Of a stretch of 64,000 nucleotides of DNA, positions 47,901-60,216 are shown in pieces. Made by a program: the position numbers and the translations under genes. The notes below the pieces were generated by a model that was not told the DNA's origin, did no database searches, and worked only from the letters and a program-made list of their open reading frames with translations. The first letter of the stretch is position 1. Every line of letters starts with the position of its first letter. The stretch comes from Hippophae tibetana (Eukaryota; Streptophyta; Magnoliopsida; Rosales; Elaeagnaceae), in the NCBI GenBank assembly GCA_037013495.1, contig CM072801.1, positions 14,933,501 to 14,997,500 on the forward strand. The letters run 5' to 3'.

Positions 47901-48300
47901 AGTAGTGACAACGTTTGAGAGTTCATATCTTTAAAAAAATGGATAAACAAATAGGGGTGGAGTTGATCGAGAAGAAGCAAAGATGGGTAAGGTGGAGTTG
48001 TGTATGGTAGAGGTGGGGTAGAGGTAGGATGGAGCTATAGTGGTCACAATGGAAAAATGCAAGAGAGAAGGAAAAGAGAAAAAATATCATAAGAGGTATA
48101 ATAGCTAGGAAAAAAAGAAAATAAAAAGAAATGGGCAAGAGAGAAGAAAAAAAGGAGAAAAACTCAGGGAAAAAGAAAAAAAAATTGGGAGGGAAAAAAA
48201 GAAAAAAAAATTTGAGGGGGAGCTTTGGTGTGGTGAGAAAAAGAAAAAATAATGAAAATAATTGAGAGAGAAATGAAAAAAAAACATTAAAGTGATTTTT
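47900..48300. repeat. Purine-rich tract
   Basis: The plus strand is dominated by A and G runs (GAGAGAAGGAAAAGAG and similar). Low-complexity open frames on the minus strand are its consequence. Confidence 0.7.
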
Positions 48301-48349
48301 TTAAAGAATAACACAATATATTATTTTATTTCGATTTTAAAAAGATTGG

Positions 48350-48580
48350 GACTCTATTATTTTAGTTACATTATAGTCATTTAATAATCATGACTATATA
48401 AGTATGTTTATATAACTTTTGTAATTTAACTTATGGTCAGATTCCTGATAAAAACTGAGGTTATATGTATACACTATGGTCGTGGATTTTATTATACTGT
48501 GACCAAAACCCTAAGGCCTCATTTTTTTAAAAAGACCATGGCTAAATTTTCGAGACCAAAGATTACTTTTGTAGTAGTGG
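48350..48580 (+). mobile_element. Right end of a second, probably non-autonomous CACTA element
   Basis: TTTTGTAGTAGTG (48568-48580) matches the right terminal repeat at 26530-26543. Upstream there are several short repeats such as TATGGTC, ATGACTAT and GTGACC in both orientations, like CACTA subterminal motifs. I could not find a convincing left end; a weak candidate is TACTACTAAAAAAATG near 47229. Confidence 0.45.
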
Positions 48581-48787
48581 TAAGTGTTGAAGATGATGAT
48601 GATGATTATCAAGATGAGTTGCTCGACACCTACAATAAGCTCTTGTTAGAGCATATAATGTTTTAAATAGTAAAGAAAATGGAAAGCTTTGGAAGAGAAA
48701 GAGCATGAGATAAGCACGTTAAAGGTTGCTCTTGAGGAGAGGAAGTCGTTAATTGAATTTAAACAAAGTGATCTCACTAACAAGTGT

Positions 48788-48792
48788 GAGGT
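48788..48792. repeat. Target-site duplication GAGGT, left copy (solo LTR)
   Basis: GAGGT lies immediately before the LTR and again at 50679-50683 immediately after it. Confidence 0.92.
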
Positions 48793-50678
48793 TGATGAGC
48801 GAAAACTGGCATCGCCGATTCTTGCCAATACTTTGGTTTTAATATTTATAAAACTCTCACAAGTGCACGAATCATTTCGTAGAAAATGATAAGTATACTC
48901 TCAAGGTCGATCTAAGGAATGAATGTATGTGGTTTTTAATTTATTATTCAAACTTTTAAAAACGAAATTAAATCCTAAACATCCTGTCATGATATTTTGG
49001 GGTTTTGTGTTTTTAATCTACTTACATAAAAATAAACATAGATTCAATAAACATTTATGCAAATTTTATCATTTATAATGGCGGAGTATTTATGGATATA
49101 ATAACTAAGTTAATTATGCTTGCTCATATTATCTAGGTTATTAAAGATATGAATTGATATTTATTGATTCTCCCTTTTTTGTATGAATACCACCTTTGGT
49201 GGGGTTAGATATTCTTTGTTACCTAAACAAATCAATTAAAACCTATGGGTGGGGTTGATAACTAATATGCTTAATTAAATTAATTCCTTTTTCTAAGAGA
49301 TTGAAAATGAACCATTTAAATGTCACATTTGGTGGGGTTAGACAGTTTAAACTTTATTCAAGGTGTCCAAATTAAACCTAAGAATTTAGTTATCCGAGTA
49401 CTAACTTTCAAGTTTTAAAACCACTACTGAAAACATGTTGTCAATACATTTTCAGATAATAATTATTATAAAAACTTTTGAAATAGAGCTTCACTCTAAC
49501 TACCGGGCGATTGTACCAACAAATAAAAGAGCACTACTCTAAATCAGACCGGATAACTAAACCTTAAAATCTAATTTTCAGGTTTAAGTTTGTAATGAAA
49601 AATAATATATTTCTCTCTAACATTCTTAATATAAAATCTTGAATAAAAACAAAATCAATTCATTTTAGAGATTTTCACCTATTTAATATTTCGCAAGCAT
49701 AACAACGTTATTATTACATCATGTTTACTAAACAGCCAGCACAGTTAAATTTAATCACAGACAAATTAAATATAACATGTAAGAATAAAGCATAAAAAAT
49801 AACTGTAAAGAAAATAAAATCCTTACAGAACTTCGACGCTATTCCCGTTGCTAGAAAAACGCCAAGCGGAATTTACACTCCCATTTATTGAATCAAAAAG
49901 CTAATAAATTACATAAACATAACTAGTTCTTCCCAAAAAGGGAAGAACTCTAAAACTAAGAGAAATTAACTAAAAACTAAGAAAAACTAAAAATCTAAGA
50001 AAATAGAGAAAGAAAGAAGAGATAAGTGTGTTTTGAAGGTGTGTTTAAAAGTGAAGGGAATGGGGTTATTTATAGGTGAGGATGAAGAGAAAAAGTGAGT
50101 GAAAAAATGTAAAAATGCGGAATGGAATTGATGAGGTCATTAATGATGTCAGCATGACATCATAGGGGTGGCTTCACGTGAAAAATGGGGCGAAACGGGC
50201 ATCGGCGCGCGTGGAGGGCTACTGGGCGCGCAGGGGAGCGCGCGGAAGGTTGTCGCTACGTGCAGGGGTGCGTGCGTGAACAGTAGCCGTGCACTGGGGT
50301 GCACGCAGATTTGGAGGAGGGCGCGCGCTGGGGCGCGCGGACGTGGGACGTGCTGCGCGTGCGGCTGGGCAGCTGGGCGCAATTTTCTCCTTTTTGACAT
50401 TTTTTACCTTTTTGACCCATTTTGTCCAATTTTTCCATATTTGTTGACCTTTCCCCATTTATTTATTAATATATTTGTGATGTATTGCTTCAAGTATTCC
50501 TCTTTGAGTCTTTAAGTTACGTTTTTAAGCCATAATACCTGTAAAACAATAAAAATACCCGTGATTCCGAAAAAGACAAATTTATATAAATATATGATAA
50601 AACATATAAATATATATTTTTTAATCAATTAATGTGGATAAAATCATGGTAATTTTAGTGCTTTTTGAGCACTCATCA
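48793..50678 (-). mobile_element. Solo LTR of the non-coding family
   Basis: TGATGAG...CTCATCA, 1886 bp, aligned over its length with the three LTRs at 8986-18461. No internal sequence remains, and GAGGT duplications bracket it, so it formed by recombination between two LTRs after insertion. The U3 GC-rich part (50200-50380) is diverged: only one clear GAACAGTAGCCG is left, the CRE is mutated, and CACGTG is kept near 50176-50181. Confidence 0.95.
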
Positions 50679-51405
50679 GAGGTCATTCAAAAAATAAAAT
50701 CTTATTTGTATGAAAGATTTAGTGAAAATCATGATAAGATGAAAAGCCTTGAGAACCATTTAAATAATTCTATTAAATGATCCCTTGTGTGATTAGTCTT
50801 CTTAAATTTCACAGTTGAAGAAACAAATTATTGTTCTCAAAAGTAATAAAAAGTATCTTGCATATACTTTTACCAAGAAGGAAATAGAAGTTGAGTAGTT
50901 ACATGCTAGACTCAATATCATCAATGATTTTGTTGCATATTTGGAATCATCCCTTAAATAAAAGGAAGAATTGATTAGAGCTTTAAAGGATAAGCTCTCT
51001 GTGAGTGAGAAAGTACTCGATCAATCATCATATGTGGTTAAAAGGTTGATGACTAGTTCTTAGAAGCTTAATGAGATCATTAATAGCACTAGGTGTTTTG
51101 GTGATAAGAAAGGAGTTGTTTATGAAGAATGGGTGTCTAATTTAATAATTCTTACACTAAAGTTTGTTAAGTCTATGACTTAAGAGCCAAAGTTGAAGTC
51201 TTTTGTAGTCACTCCCAAAGGTAAGTTAGTTATTGCACCCCTACCTCCTTCCTCTGGTAAGGTAAGCATTTCACCTAAAGTTAGTTCTTTTCATTGCTAT
51301 AGTATTCTCTTGCATTTACCTACTATTACTCCAAATTTTCATCATAGTGGTGAAGGTGAGAATCTGAGACACAATTATAGGAAATTAACTTCTTGTGAAA
51401 GTTAA

Positions 51406-53556
51406 TATGAGTGCTTTTTTTTTCTTCTTTTCCTTTATATGCTACTCCACAGAGTTAGAGACCCAAATTCTCTCACTCTTCTACATTTTTATGCCATCTA
51501 TATAGCATTGTTGGTTTCCTTACTAGGTAGTGTCCTAGATCTATATAGAGTACCTTATAGAGTTCTCCACCTCGCTCTCACCCATTTGTTCCATCAGGAT
51601 ATAGCTATAATGGCTTATCAAAACATCTTCAAGTTGGATGCATTATACATCTTAGGCACAGTGTAGAAATAACCAAAGCTTCTTTTAAGAGTCCACCTGG
51701 CCGCGTGTATAGGGATTACTTGATCAATTTTACAAGGATTTTAAAAACAAAAATTTACCTCAAGTTCCAAAAACATCGCATGCTCATATGATACAAATCC
51801 CAGACCTTGACTCTGTTTCCGCTAATAAATACTTTAAATGAAAGGATGCAGTTTGATCACTATTTTAGGTGATATGTGTGGGATTGAATGGTTTATTTAT
51901 TTTCCTCCTATTATCTTATAATCGTTTTTTACGTGGTCTATATATTTTACTTTGTTTGTTTGATATTTATTTGTGTTATTTTTTACTTTATAATATTTAT
52001 AAAATTTAAAATTATATTTGTATTTGTAGGTTTGGCACTATTTTTCTCTCTTTATCACTCTTATTGATATTCCTCATGCATTTTTTGCCCAACCTTATCA
52101 CCCTTTTCCTAGGTGCTAGATGAGGTGTGTTTTTAACACACTTGTCGAGGGTCTCATCGAGCACCCTGATGAAGTGGTCAGTGACCTGTGTGGGTTTCTA
52201 AAAATTTGACCCTCTCTATTCATTTATTCACCTATATACTCTTAGCCCCCTTACTCTCTCTCTTATAAAAAATGGTCCATATATGTTCGCATAGTGCTAG
52301 AAAATTGAAGTTGTCCAAGCCTACTGGCCTCTCTAGTCAGATACCCATCCTCTGTGAGCGTTCTATTATTATCCATGACTTGTGGACTATTAAAGAAAGG
52401 TTTGTTATTTCTCTTAGCTTTCTCTTTGGAGCCTTTGTTTTCTTAGGATGAGAATTTTTTTAGGGAGTTTGTATGCTGCTCTATCCCTTTAAGTAGTTTT
52501 AACTTTTCTACCAACCTAGTCCTCAAATGTTGAATTTTCACTTTTTTTTTTGGAGATGATGTCATTAATTTTTTATCTCTTTCTAATATTGAGGAACTTT
52601 CTTATCCCTTCATCCCTTTCAAGTATGATAATCTCGCTATTCCTAATCTTCATTTTGAGTATTATCTGGTGACTAATAGTGACACCACTGAGACAGAGAA
52701 CCAGTTGGAAAGGCCTGGCCACACCTATGGTGAAGGTGTTGTTATAGTTACTTAAGATGAATCTGGCCATCATCTTAATGTTGTCATTAGTGTAGTCATT
52801 TACCCTGATCTCCATCATCATTCTATCACTCCATATAAAGGACACTTCTTTTGTGCTATCCTAAATGATAAAAGTATAGATCTTACAAGAATAATTTATA
52901 ACACCATCATTTTTCATCAGATTTCCCCTTCCCTTTCTTCTCTCGACTATCCTTTGTTGATATCTAGATGGGTGCCAACTTACTTATTGGGATTTATTTT
53001 TCTTCTCATAGCCTAGTTCCTCTTTTACTCACGTTATAACCTTCTAATAGAGGCTCACAGTGTTCTTTAGATACTTCTTCCTCTTATTCTTCTCAGAACA
53101 CTATCTAGTCCATTCATTGTAATTATACTCCTATTTGTTCTCATTGTCCTTTTATTGCTCTAGAGATGATGTTCTTGTCTCCATTAATACTATCTTTGAG
53201 GATTTGTATACTTTCAACTAGAGGTACATGGATAACTAGAGGGCTCAGGCACAAGCTCAAGCTACTTCTTACCACCTTACTCCTTTACCACCTACTCATG
53301 CTTCTCCCCTCTCTTCAACCTTAGCTAGACCTCAACTTGCTTGTTCTAAAGGCTCTTATTCTTACTCTGGTGCCTTATTGATTGGTTCCCTTGCCTCTAT
53401 ATTCAAAAATTTTGGTAGAGATGAACATGACCCTTCTTTTAACCAATTTGTTGCCTCATTTCTCAACATCAGTCTTCTACATCTCTTAGTAACCCTATTG
53501 ATCACAAACAATCCTTATGCAATTCTGTCCATAATTATGATGATGATGATGATGTT
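51406..53556 (+). mobile_element. Decayed retroelement coding sequence, unassigned
   Basis: Long broken frames on the plus strand (for example around 52140-52190, 52580-52960 and 53380-53560) contain no motif I can place. Runs such as DEVVSDLCGF and the acidic DDDDDVKEGKK stretch just before the polypurine-like tract suggest an old retroelement frame. Treat as unidentified. Confidence 0.35.
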
Positions 53557-55470
53557 AAGGAGGGAAAAAAAGAGTGTTGAACTTGTTTTTATATTGTTTG
53601 TTTTGTATTTTTCTTTTTGAAATAAAAGTGTATTAAAAAGTTTGTTTAATGAGAATGAGTTTTCTATTTGTCTTTTGTTCTTTCTTTATTCTTACATGTG
53701 TTACTTCTTGTTTTTCTTGATTTAACCTTCTCTATTTTGTAACATAGGTGTTAGGATTATTGAATACTTGTGTGTCTTCTCTCCTTCATGTAGTGGTGTT
53801 TCTTTGATTTTCTCTATCTAAAAGTTGAAGAAGTTTGTGCATACAACTTGATGTTTGTTTCTATGATTCTTGCTGCATGGGATGTAAATGTAGGATTGCA
53901 TTCTATTTTGTTGCCTAAATTGTATTCACTTAGGGGAAGTAGTGCTTGAAGTCAAGAGGAGTTTTGTATGTTGTTTGTGTTTTTGCTACTATGTGACTGT
54001 TTTTAACCTATTAGTTTGTACCTATGTAGGGGTAGCACAATAATATTTGGTTAGACTACATGTTGTTTCTACATGATACATTCATAGGGCATGTGATTTT
54101 TTTCATTTGTACAAGTTACAAGTGTAGATATATTGATACCTTCTTGTTTTAGACAATTAGAGTGTGGATGAGTTGATCCTTGATGATGGATAGAGCGCAC
54201 AAGTGTAGATATATTGATACCTTCTTGTTTTAGACAAGTAGAGTGTTTTTGGGTTTTAAGTGTGCGTCATTGTTTTTGTTCATATGAATAAAAAATTTAG
54301 ATCATATTCATAATCATCTCGTGATTGATGTGAGTTTGTAAATAGTTATATAGTGTTTAGCCATAGAAATCCAAAAGGAAATACTATAAGTCCAATAGAC
54401 CTTTGATTCTTTATTGGCATTTTTGTGTGCAAAACACAAAATATATTTATTTTATGTAGTTTTCTTGTCTTTCTATATGTAAGGTTGGTTACTGATAGTC
54501 AGTAATACACACATACATAAGTCAGTTACACTTTGTATGCAATTCTGTTTATACACACCACAAAGTTGGTTTTCTTAGTATGTATGCCAATTTGAGAGTT
54601 ACGATTTTTATTTTGTTGTGTTTGTGATATTACTAGAAAATTACTCAATACATTTTTTTTAAATTACATTTTTTGGTAGTTTGATGAGCCCCTCAACGAG
54701 CTCCTTAATGAGCCCCTTCTTCAGCCCATAGTGAGCTGGTCAGAGAGGGTCAACGAGGGTGGTGGGATTGACTAATATTTTTTATAAATACCCCAACCTT
54801 TCTCACTTCTTTAAGGAAGAAGAATATAGCAAAATTATACTAAACTTTCTCTAATTTTTGCTTCCTTTTCGATTCACTTAGAATTTGTGTCACATTTTGT
54901 GTGAGTAAAATAAATTTCTTAAGTGGTGAGGGCTTAATACTATTTTACATTTTCCTTGTGCTCAAAATTGTGAGTTTGTTTCCCAAAACAATGTTTTTTT
55001 GTTATTGTGAATGAGATGCTTCTCATATTCTTGTTCATGTTTTTGTTCACTGGTTAGCAATCACACATCTAAGTGTGGTGTTAGCTTTAGAAGAAATCAT
55101 ATCCATGTGTCTTATTATGTAGTTACCGAGGCAATGAGTAAGAGCAACAATAGATAGTTAGGGCAGTATGATCTCGACTGGTATAGGTATTTGAATTTAT
55201 ATTTTTTTCAACTTGTATCTATTTATTGGAGTATTTGTCACTAAATGGTTTCCATATATAACTTGAGGATTTTATCACATAGATAAGGGTTCTTTATAGA
55301 TTTACCTCATTACATTTGGTGTTTTGTATGATCTACTACTGTGCTAGTATAATTTGAGTTTATATTGTGTATGTACCAACATACTAAGATTTAAACCCTA
55401 ATTAGTAAACTTTTGCTCGTTGTTGCATGATTATTGGTTTTTGCTTATTATCTCTACTATTTAAATCAAT
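53557..55470 (+). mobile_element. Polypurine tract and old LTR-like repeat
   Basis: AAGGAGGGAAAAAAAGAG (53557-53574) followed by TGTTGAAC looks like a polypurine tract and LTR start. From 54410 to 55470 the sequence matches 6800-7960 in direct orientation, including TATAAATACCCC at about 54782. It is another copy of the old repeat split by the CACTA element. Confidence 0.5.
54118..54246. repeat. 81-bp-spaced direct repeat
   Basis: ACAAGTGTAGATATATTGAT and the following CTTCTTGTTTTAGACAA occur at 54118 and again at 54199 with nearly no change. Confidence 0.88.
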
Positions 55471-55971
55471 CTACCTATCTAGTGATTAATTTATACTACT
55501 TCGATTATCTATCTTCTACATGTTTACTTTTTAATGCTATTGAGTTTAGGACGAGTTTTTAAGGAATCAATATCTCCTTACCTTAGTTGTAAACTAGGTT
55601 CAAAGTCTTTTAGATAATTATAGGCTTGAAAAATTGTGTCATGTTATTTTTATATTAGTTATAGACTATTTATTTAGGACTTTTCCAAAAATAACATAAA
55701 ACTTAATTTAATCAAGGACGTGTAGTTCATTTGCATGAAGTTGATTCCATTTAAATTTAATTTGAACCGGATTATGTCAATTTATTTAAATTCAATTTAA
55801 ACTAGATAATTTTAATAAGAATATGCCAATTTTATAATCATAGGGTTGAATTCAAATTAAGACAACTTGGAAGGTTGAAATTAAATCTAGGTAAAATTCA
55901 TCTAGTTAAATATGGATGATGTCAATTTCAACAGATTGGATTCAAATAATACCATTTTCTTCCAAAACTTA
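55471..55971. other. AT-rich spacer
   Basis: No gene seen; several repeated 'aatttaaattcaattt' patterns. Confidence 0.4.
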
Positions 55972-56174
55972 TGTTAAATAACTTGAGACCCAACTGGTGA
56001 CAACCAACACACCAGTTGGAAATAGCCACTAACAGAATGGTGGGGAGGAACAGGTTGTCCAAGAACATGCCCCTCTATAATTGTGTTTATGTTAATTATT
56101 ACAATTTTTCTTTTCTTTTGTATAAATAGGTTGTAAATATTCGTTTATTCATATAAATAAAACCATTTCTTACA
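55972..56174 (+). repeat. Ty1/copia 5' LTR (about 203 bp)
   Basis: Starts TGTTAAATAACTT and ends TTCTTACA directly before the primer site. It includes TATAAATAGG (about 56121-56130) as a promoter. The 3' partner is outside the window or lost. Confidence 0.6.
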
Positions 56175-56186
56175 TGGTATCAGAGC
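56175..56186 (+). other. Primer-binding site for initiator Met tRNA
   Basis: TGGTATCAGAGC, the standard copia primer site, directly follows the 5' LTR. Confidence 0.9.
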
Positions 56187-56738
56187 TTAGGAAGTAATTC
56201 TCAGAAAATTCAGCTCACACTGAACCTTTTTCTTCCTTTCAAATTCCATTTCTTTCCAAAACAATTTCAATTCACAAAAATAATTTCAATTTCATCCCAT
56301 TATAATATCTACAATTAATTTCAAGTTAAATCATCAACACACACGCTCACACGCGCCTTGTCTAAGTTCACCAGCATTCCACACACCTCACATGGAGTTA
56401 CACGCACTAGCTGTTGAGGAAGACGACTCAAACGACACTTCATTCAGCACGCCTATGAAGCAAACAATGTGTCATTCGTCCGGTTCGGTCTTCCATCCAG
56501 TTTGGTCTTCATCTAGTTCAGTGCTCCAACATTGCAGCCGTCGTTCCATCCATTCCAGACGCCGGTTCACCAACTTTCCGACCGGTTCTGTGGCTGAAAT
56601 TTTCGGTTATGTAATCCTTGACTCGTTTTCTATAAAATAAAGTATATTTCACTTCATTATTTGTTTCATAAATAGTCATTGTTGTCTAAAATATACTAAA
56701 TCCTATCCTATTTTTTTGATTTTTTTTACTCAACAATA
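56187..56738 (+). mobile_element. Leader of the copia element
   Basis: Untranslated leader between primer site and gag. The 82-residue open frame at 56392-56640 has no family resemblance and is probably chance. Confidence 0.5.
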
Positions 56739-58437
56739 ATGTCTACAACTACCAATACCAACCCTACTTTACCAAAATGGTATGATGACCCTAGCCATTC
56801 ATTATACTTACACCACTCAGACCAACTAGGCGTGGTTCTAGTAGCTCAATCCTTAAACCAAGAAAATTATCATTTTTGGAGTCATGCGATGCTCATGGCT
56901 CTCATCACCATAAACGAAGAAGGATTTATTGACGGCATAATCAAAAGGTCATTAATAAACTTTGAAGCAGAAATCAAATAATGGACTCGCTGCAACATTC
57001 TTGTCAAAGGATGGATTCTTAATACCATATCGCCTAAAATTGCAGAAAGTGTCATGTATAATGATACTACATATGAGCTATGGGAAGAATTGAAGGAATG
57101 CTTTTCACACATCAACAGCGTGCACCTATTTCACATTGAGCAAGAGATTCATAATTGCATACAAGAAGGTGTGAGCATTGGAGAATACTACACCAACTTG
57201 AAAACCCTATGGGATAGTCGCAATGCACTATGTCCTCTTCCACATTGTGGAGGAAATGCCGGAAGGGAACTACAAGAATATGAACAAAAGAAGTGAATCA
57301 TAAAGTTCCTTATGGGGCTTAACACGGTTTACACATCATCATGTGGACAAATCTTGCTCATGGAACCTTTACCTATAGTAAATAAGGTATATTCACTCAT
57401 TGTTCAAGATGAAAAGCAAAAAGTTGTCTCCATGCAAACCATAGGAAGGATGCCAGAAGCTGCCACACTTGTTTCCAGGGATAGTTATCCACAATATCCT
57501 CACAATAATTACCCACCAAGGAACCCACATCTCAAGTGAAATCGATGCAACAATATAGGCCATAATTTTGAGAATTGCCGAAGTCACCTCAAATGTGATT
57601 TTGTGGTCTCAATGAACATAATTTTGAAAACTGCCAAAAGCCTCTCAAATGTAATTTATGTGGTTTGAATGGATATGACATCAACATGTGTTGGAAGAAA
57701 GGAGCAATTGAAGATAAGAGAAATACAAGTTATAGCTTCCCCTTCAAAGCTCACCATACTGACTTTCAGGAAAGAAGCTTTGACACAAAGACACAATCCT
57801 ACAACCTTACATCCACCTAATATCATGAGCTTCTTACACTTCTCAATCAATCCAAATCAGGTAGCATGGCAAGTCAAGTGACTAATTCTTCAGGTAACAC
57901 ATTATGTGCAACTGTTTTCCATTCAAAAACTTGTTGGATTTTTGATACAAGAGGAACTGATCACATGGTTTGTTCCCAAAACCTTATCAGCTCTAGAATT
58001 CCAGTCACTAATCGGTACGTGCATTTACCTAATCATTATCTTGCCCATGTCACACATATTCGCACAATACATTTCTCCAATAATTTCATACTCCATAACG
58101 TCTTGTGTGTTTCCTCCTTCAAATTAAACTTAGTTTTAGTAGCCAAACTAACTCAAACTACATTTGTCATGTCACCTTCACTAATAATATGTGCTTTGTT
58201 CAGTACAAATGCTTGGGGAAGACGATTGGGATGGAAACTGAGAAAGCAGGACTCTACTACCTGACTATTTCAGAAAAGGCTAGATGTTTCTCCGTTTCAA
58301 GTACTACTTCCACCAACTCTCATCTATAGCATCAACGACTTGGTCATTTATCTAATAACAATTTACGTGTAATTTCTCTTTCCATCAACACATCTTTTCG
58401 TTTCATTAGTGATTGTTCTATTTTTCCATTAGCTAAG
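56739..58437 (+). pseudogene. Ty1/copia gag-protease-pre-integrase fragment, decayed
   Basis: From the start at 56739 the gag reads LYLHHSDQLGVVLVAQSLN and NYHFWSHAMLMAL, typical of copia gag. Stops occur at 56979-56981 and 57294-57296. Near 57540-57700 are three tandem knuckle-like motifs: CNNIGHNFENC (second Cys lost), CDFCGLNEHNFENC (complete, but reached through a frameshift) and CNLCGLNGYDINMC (His lost). Protease follows with WIFDTRGTDHM near 57938, where the catalytic Gly after Asp-Thr is replaced. The pre-integrase motif HQRLGHLSNNNL is at about 58330, preceded by Trp changed to TAG (58327-58329). The insertion at 58438 then cuts the frame. The rest of pol lies beyond the window. Confidence 0.85.
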
Positions 58438-60216
58438 TGATGAGCAAAACCCGGCATCGCCGATTCTTGCCAATACTTTGGTTTTATATTTATAAAACTC
58501 TCGCAAGTGCACGAATCATTTCATAGAAAATGATAAGTATACTCCCAAGGTTGATCTAAGGAAGGAATGTATGTGGTTTTTAATTTATTATTCAAACTTT
58601 TAAAAACGAAATTAAATCCTAAACATCTTGTCACGATATTTTGGGGTTTTGTATTTTTAATCTACTTACATAAAAATAAACAAAGATTCAATAAACATTT
58701 ATGCAAATTTTATCATTTATAATAGTGGAGTATTTATGAATATAATAACTAAGTTAATTATGCTTGCTCATATTATTTAGGTTATTAAATATGTGAATTG
58801 ATATTTATTGATTCTCCCTTTTTTATATTAATACCACCTTTGGTGGGGTTAGATATTCTTTGTTAACTAAACAAATCAATTAACACCTATGGGTGGGGTT
58901 GATAACTAATTTGCTTAATTAAATTAATTCGTTTTTCTAAGAGATTGAAAATGAACCATTTAAATGCCACCTTTGGTGTGGTTAGACAGTTTAAACTTTA
59001 TTCAAGGTGTCCAAATTAAACCTAAGAATTTAGTTATCCGAGTACTAACTTCCAAGTTTTAAAACCACTACTGAAAACATGTTGTCAATACATTTTCAGA
59101 TAATAATTCTTATAAAAACTTTTGAAATAGAACTTCACTCTAACTACCGGGCGATTGTACCAACAAATAAAAGAGCACTACTTTAAATAAGACCGGATAA
59201 CTAAACCTTAAAATCTAATTTTTAGGTTTAAGTTTGTAATGAAAAATAATATATTTCTCTCTAACATTCTTGATATAAAATCTTGAATAAAAATAAAATC
59301 AATTCATTTTAGAGATTTTCACCTATTTAATATTTCGCAAGCATAAAAACGTTATTATTACATCATGTTTATAAACAGCCAGCAGAGTTAAATTTAATTA
59401 CAAACAAATTAAATATAACATGTAAGAATAAAGCGTAAAAAATAACTCTAAAGAAAATAAAATCCTTACAGAACTTCGATGCTATTCCCGTTGCTCGAAA
59501 ACCTCCAAGCGGGATTTGCACTCCCATTTATTGAATCAAAAAGCTAATAAATTACAAAAACATAACTAGTTCTTCCCAAAAAGGGAAGAACTCTAAAACT
59601 AAGAAAAGCTAAAAACTAAGAAAAACAAAAAAAAATCCAAGAAAAGAGAGAAAGAAAGAGAGAAGAGAATGTGTTTTGAGGTGTGTTTAGAAGTGAAGAG
59701 AATGGGGGTATTTATAGGTGAGGATGGGGAGAAAAAGTGAGTGAAAAAATGTTAAAAAATTGTGAAAACGTGGAGTGCAATTGCTGAGGTCATTGATGAC
59801 GTCAACATGATGTCATTGGGGCAGCTGCGCGCGAAAATGGGGCGAAATGGCAGCGGCGTGCGCTGATGCGCGCGGACGTGTGGCGTGCTACGCGCGCAGC
59901 TGGGTAGCGCGGCGGCGCGATTTTCTTTTTTTTACATTTCTGACCTTTTTGACCCATTTTGTCCAATTTTTCCATATTTGTTGACCTTTCCCCATTTATT
60001 TATTAATATATTTGTGATGTATTGCTTCTAGTATTCCTCTTTGAGTCTTTAAGTTACGTTTTTAAGCGAAAATACTTGAAAAACAATAAAAATAACCGTG
60101 ATTTCGAAAAATACAAATTTATATAAATATATGATAAAACATATAAATATATATATTTTTAATCAATTAATGTGCATAAAATCATGGTAATTTTAGTGCT
60201 TTTTGAGCACTCATTA
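58438..60216 (-). repeat. LTR of second element (3' LTR in element orientation)
   Basis: Starts TGATGAG but ends CTCATTA, so the terminal CA is mutated. It has no recognisable minisatellite units in U3 (59820-59930), TATA box at about 59709-59716, and CRE palindrome TGACGTCA near 59797-59804. It is the shortest LTR copy (1779 bp). Confidence 0.92.

Larger units (their letters stand above)
48581..51405 (+). pseudogene. Copia-type gag pseudogene with coiled coil, split by solo LTR
   Basis: 48581-48792 encodes an acidic segment with DDDDDYQDELLDTYNKLL and then, in another frame, EEKEHEISTLKVALEERKSL and SDLTNKCEV. After the LTR (50679 on) it continues IQKIKSYLYERFSE and MKSLENHLNNS, further coiled-coil-like frames and finally PKVSSF and a broken knuckle-like HHSGEGENLRHNY (to 51405). 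With one copy of GAGGT removed, the reading runs CEV-IQK across the site. Long coiled coils before a CCHC motif are typical of some plant copia gag proteins. Several frameshifts show it is dead. Confidence 0.6.

Noticed and set aside
48105..48314. Ser/Phe-rich membrane-like small protein on the minus strand
   Set aside because: Direct translation of a purine-rich tract; low complexity and no start context or homology features.
56392..56640. 82-residue open frame upstream of copia gag as a separate gene
   Set aside because: Located in the element's leader between primer site and gag, no recognisable domain, Ser-rich composition; likely chance.
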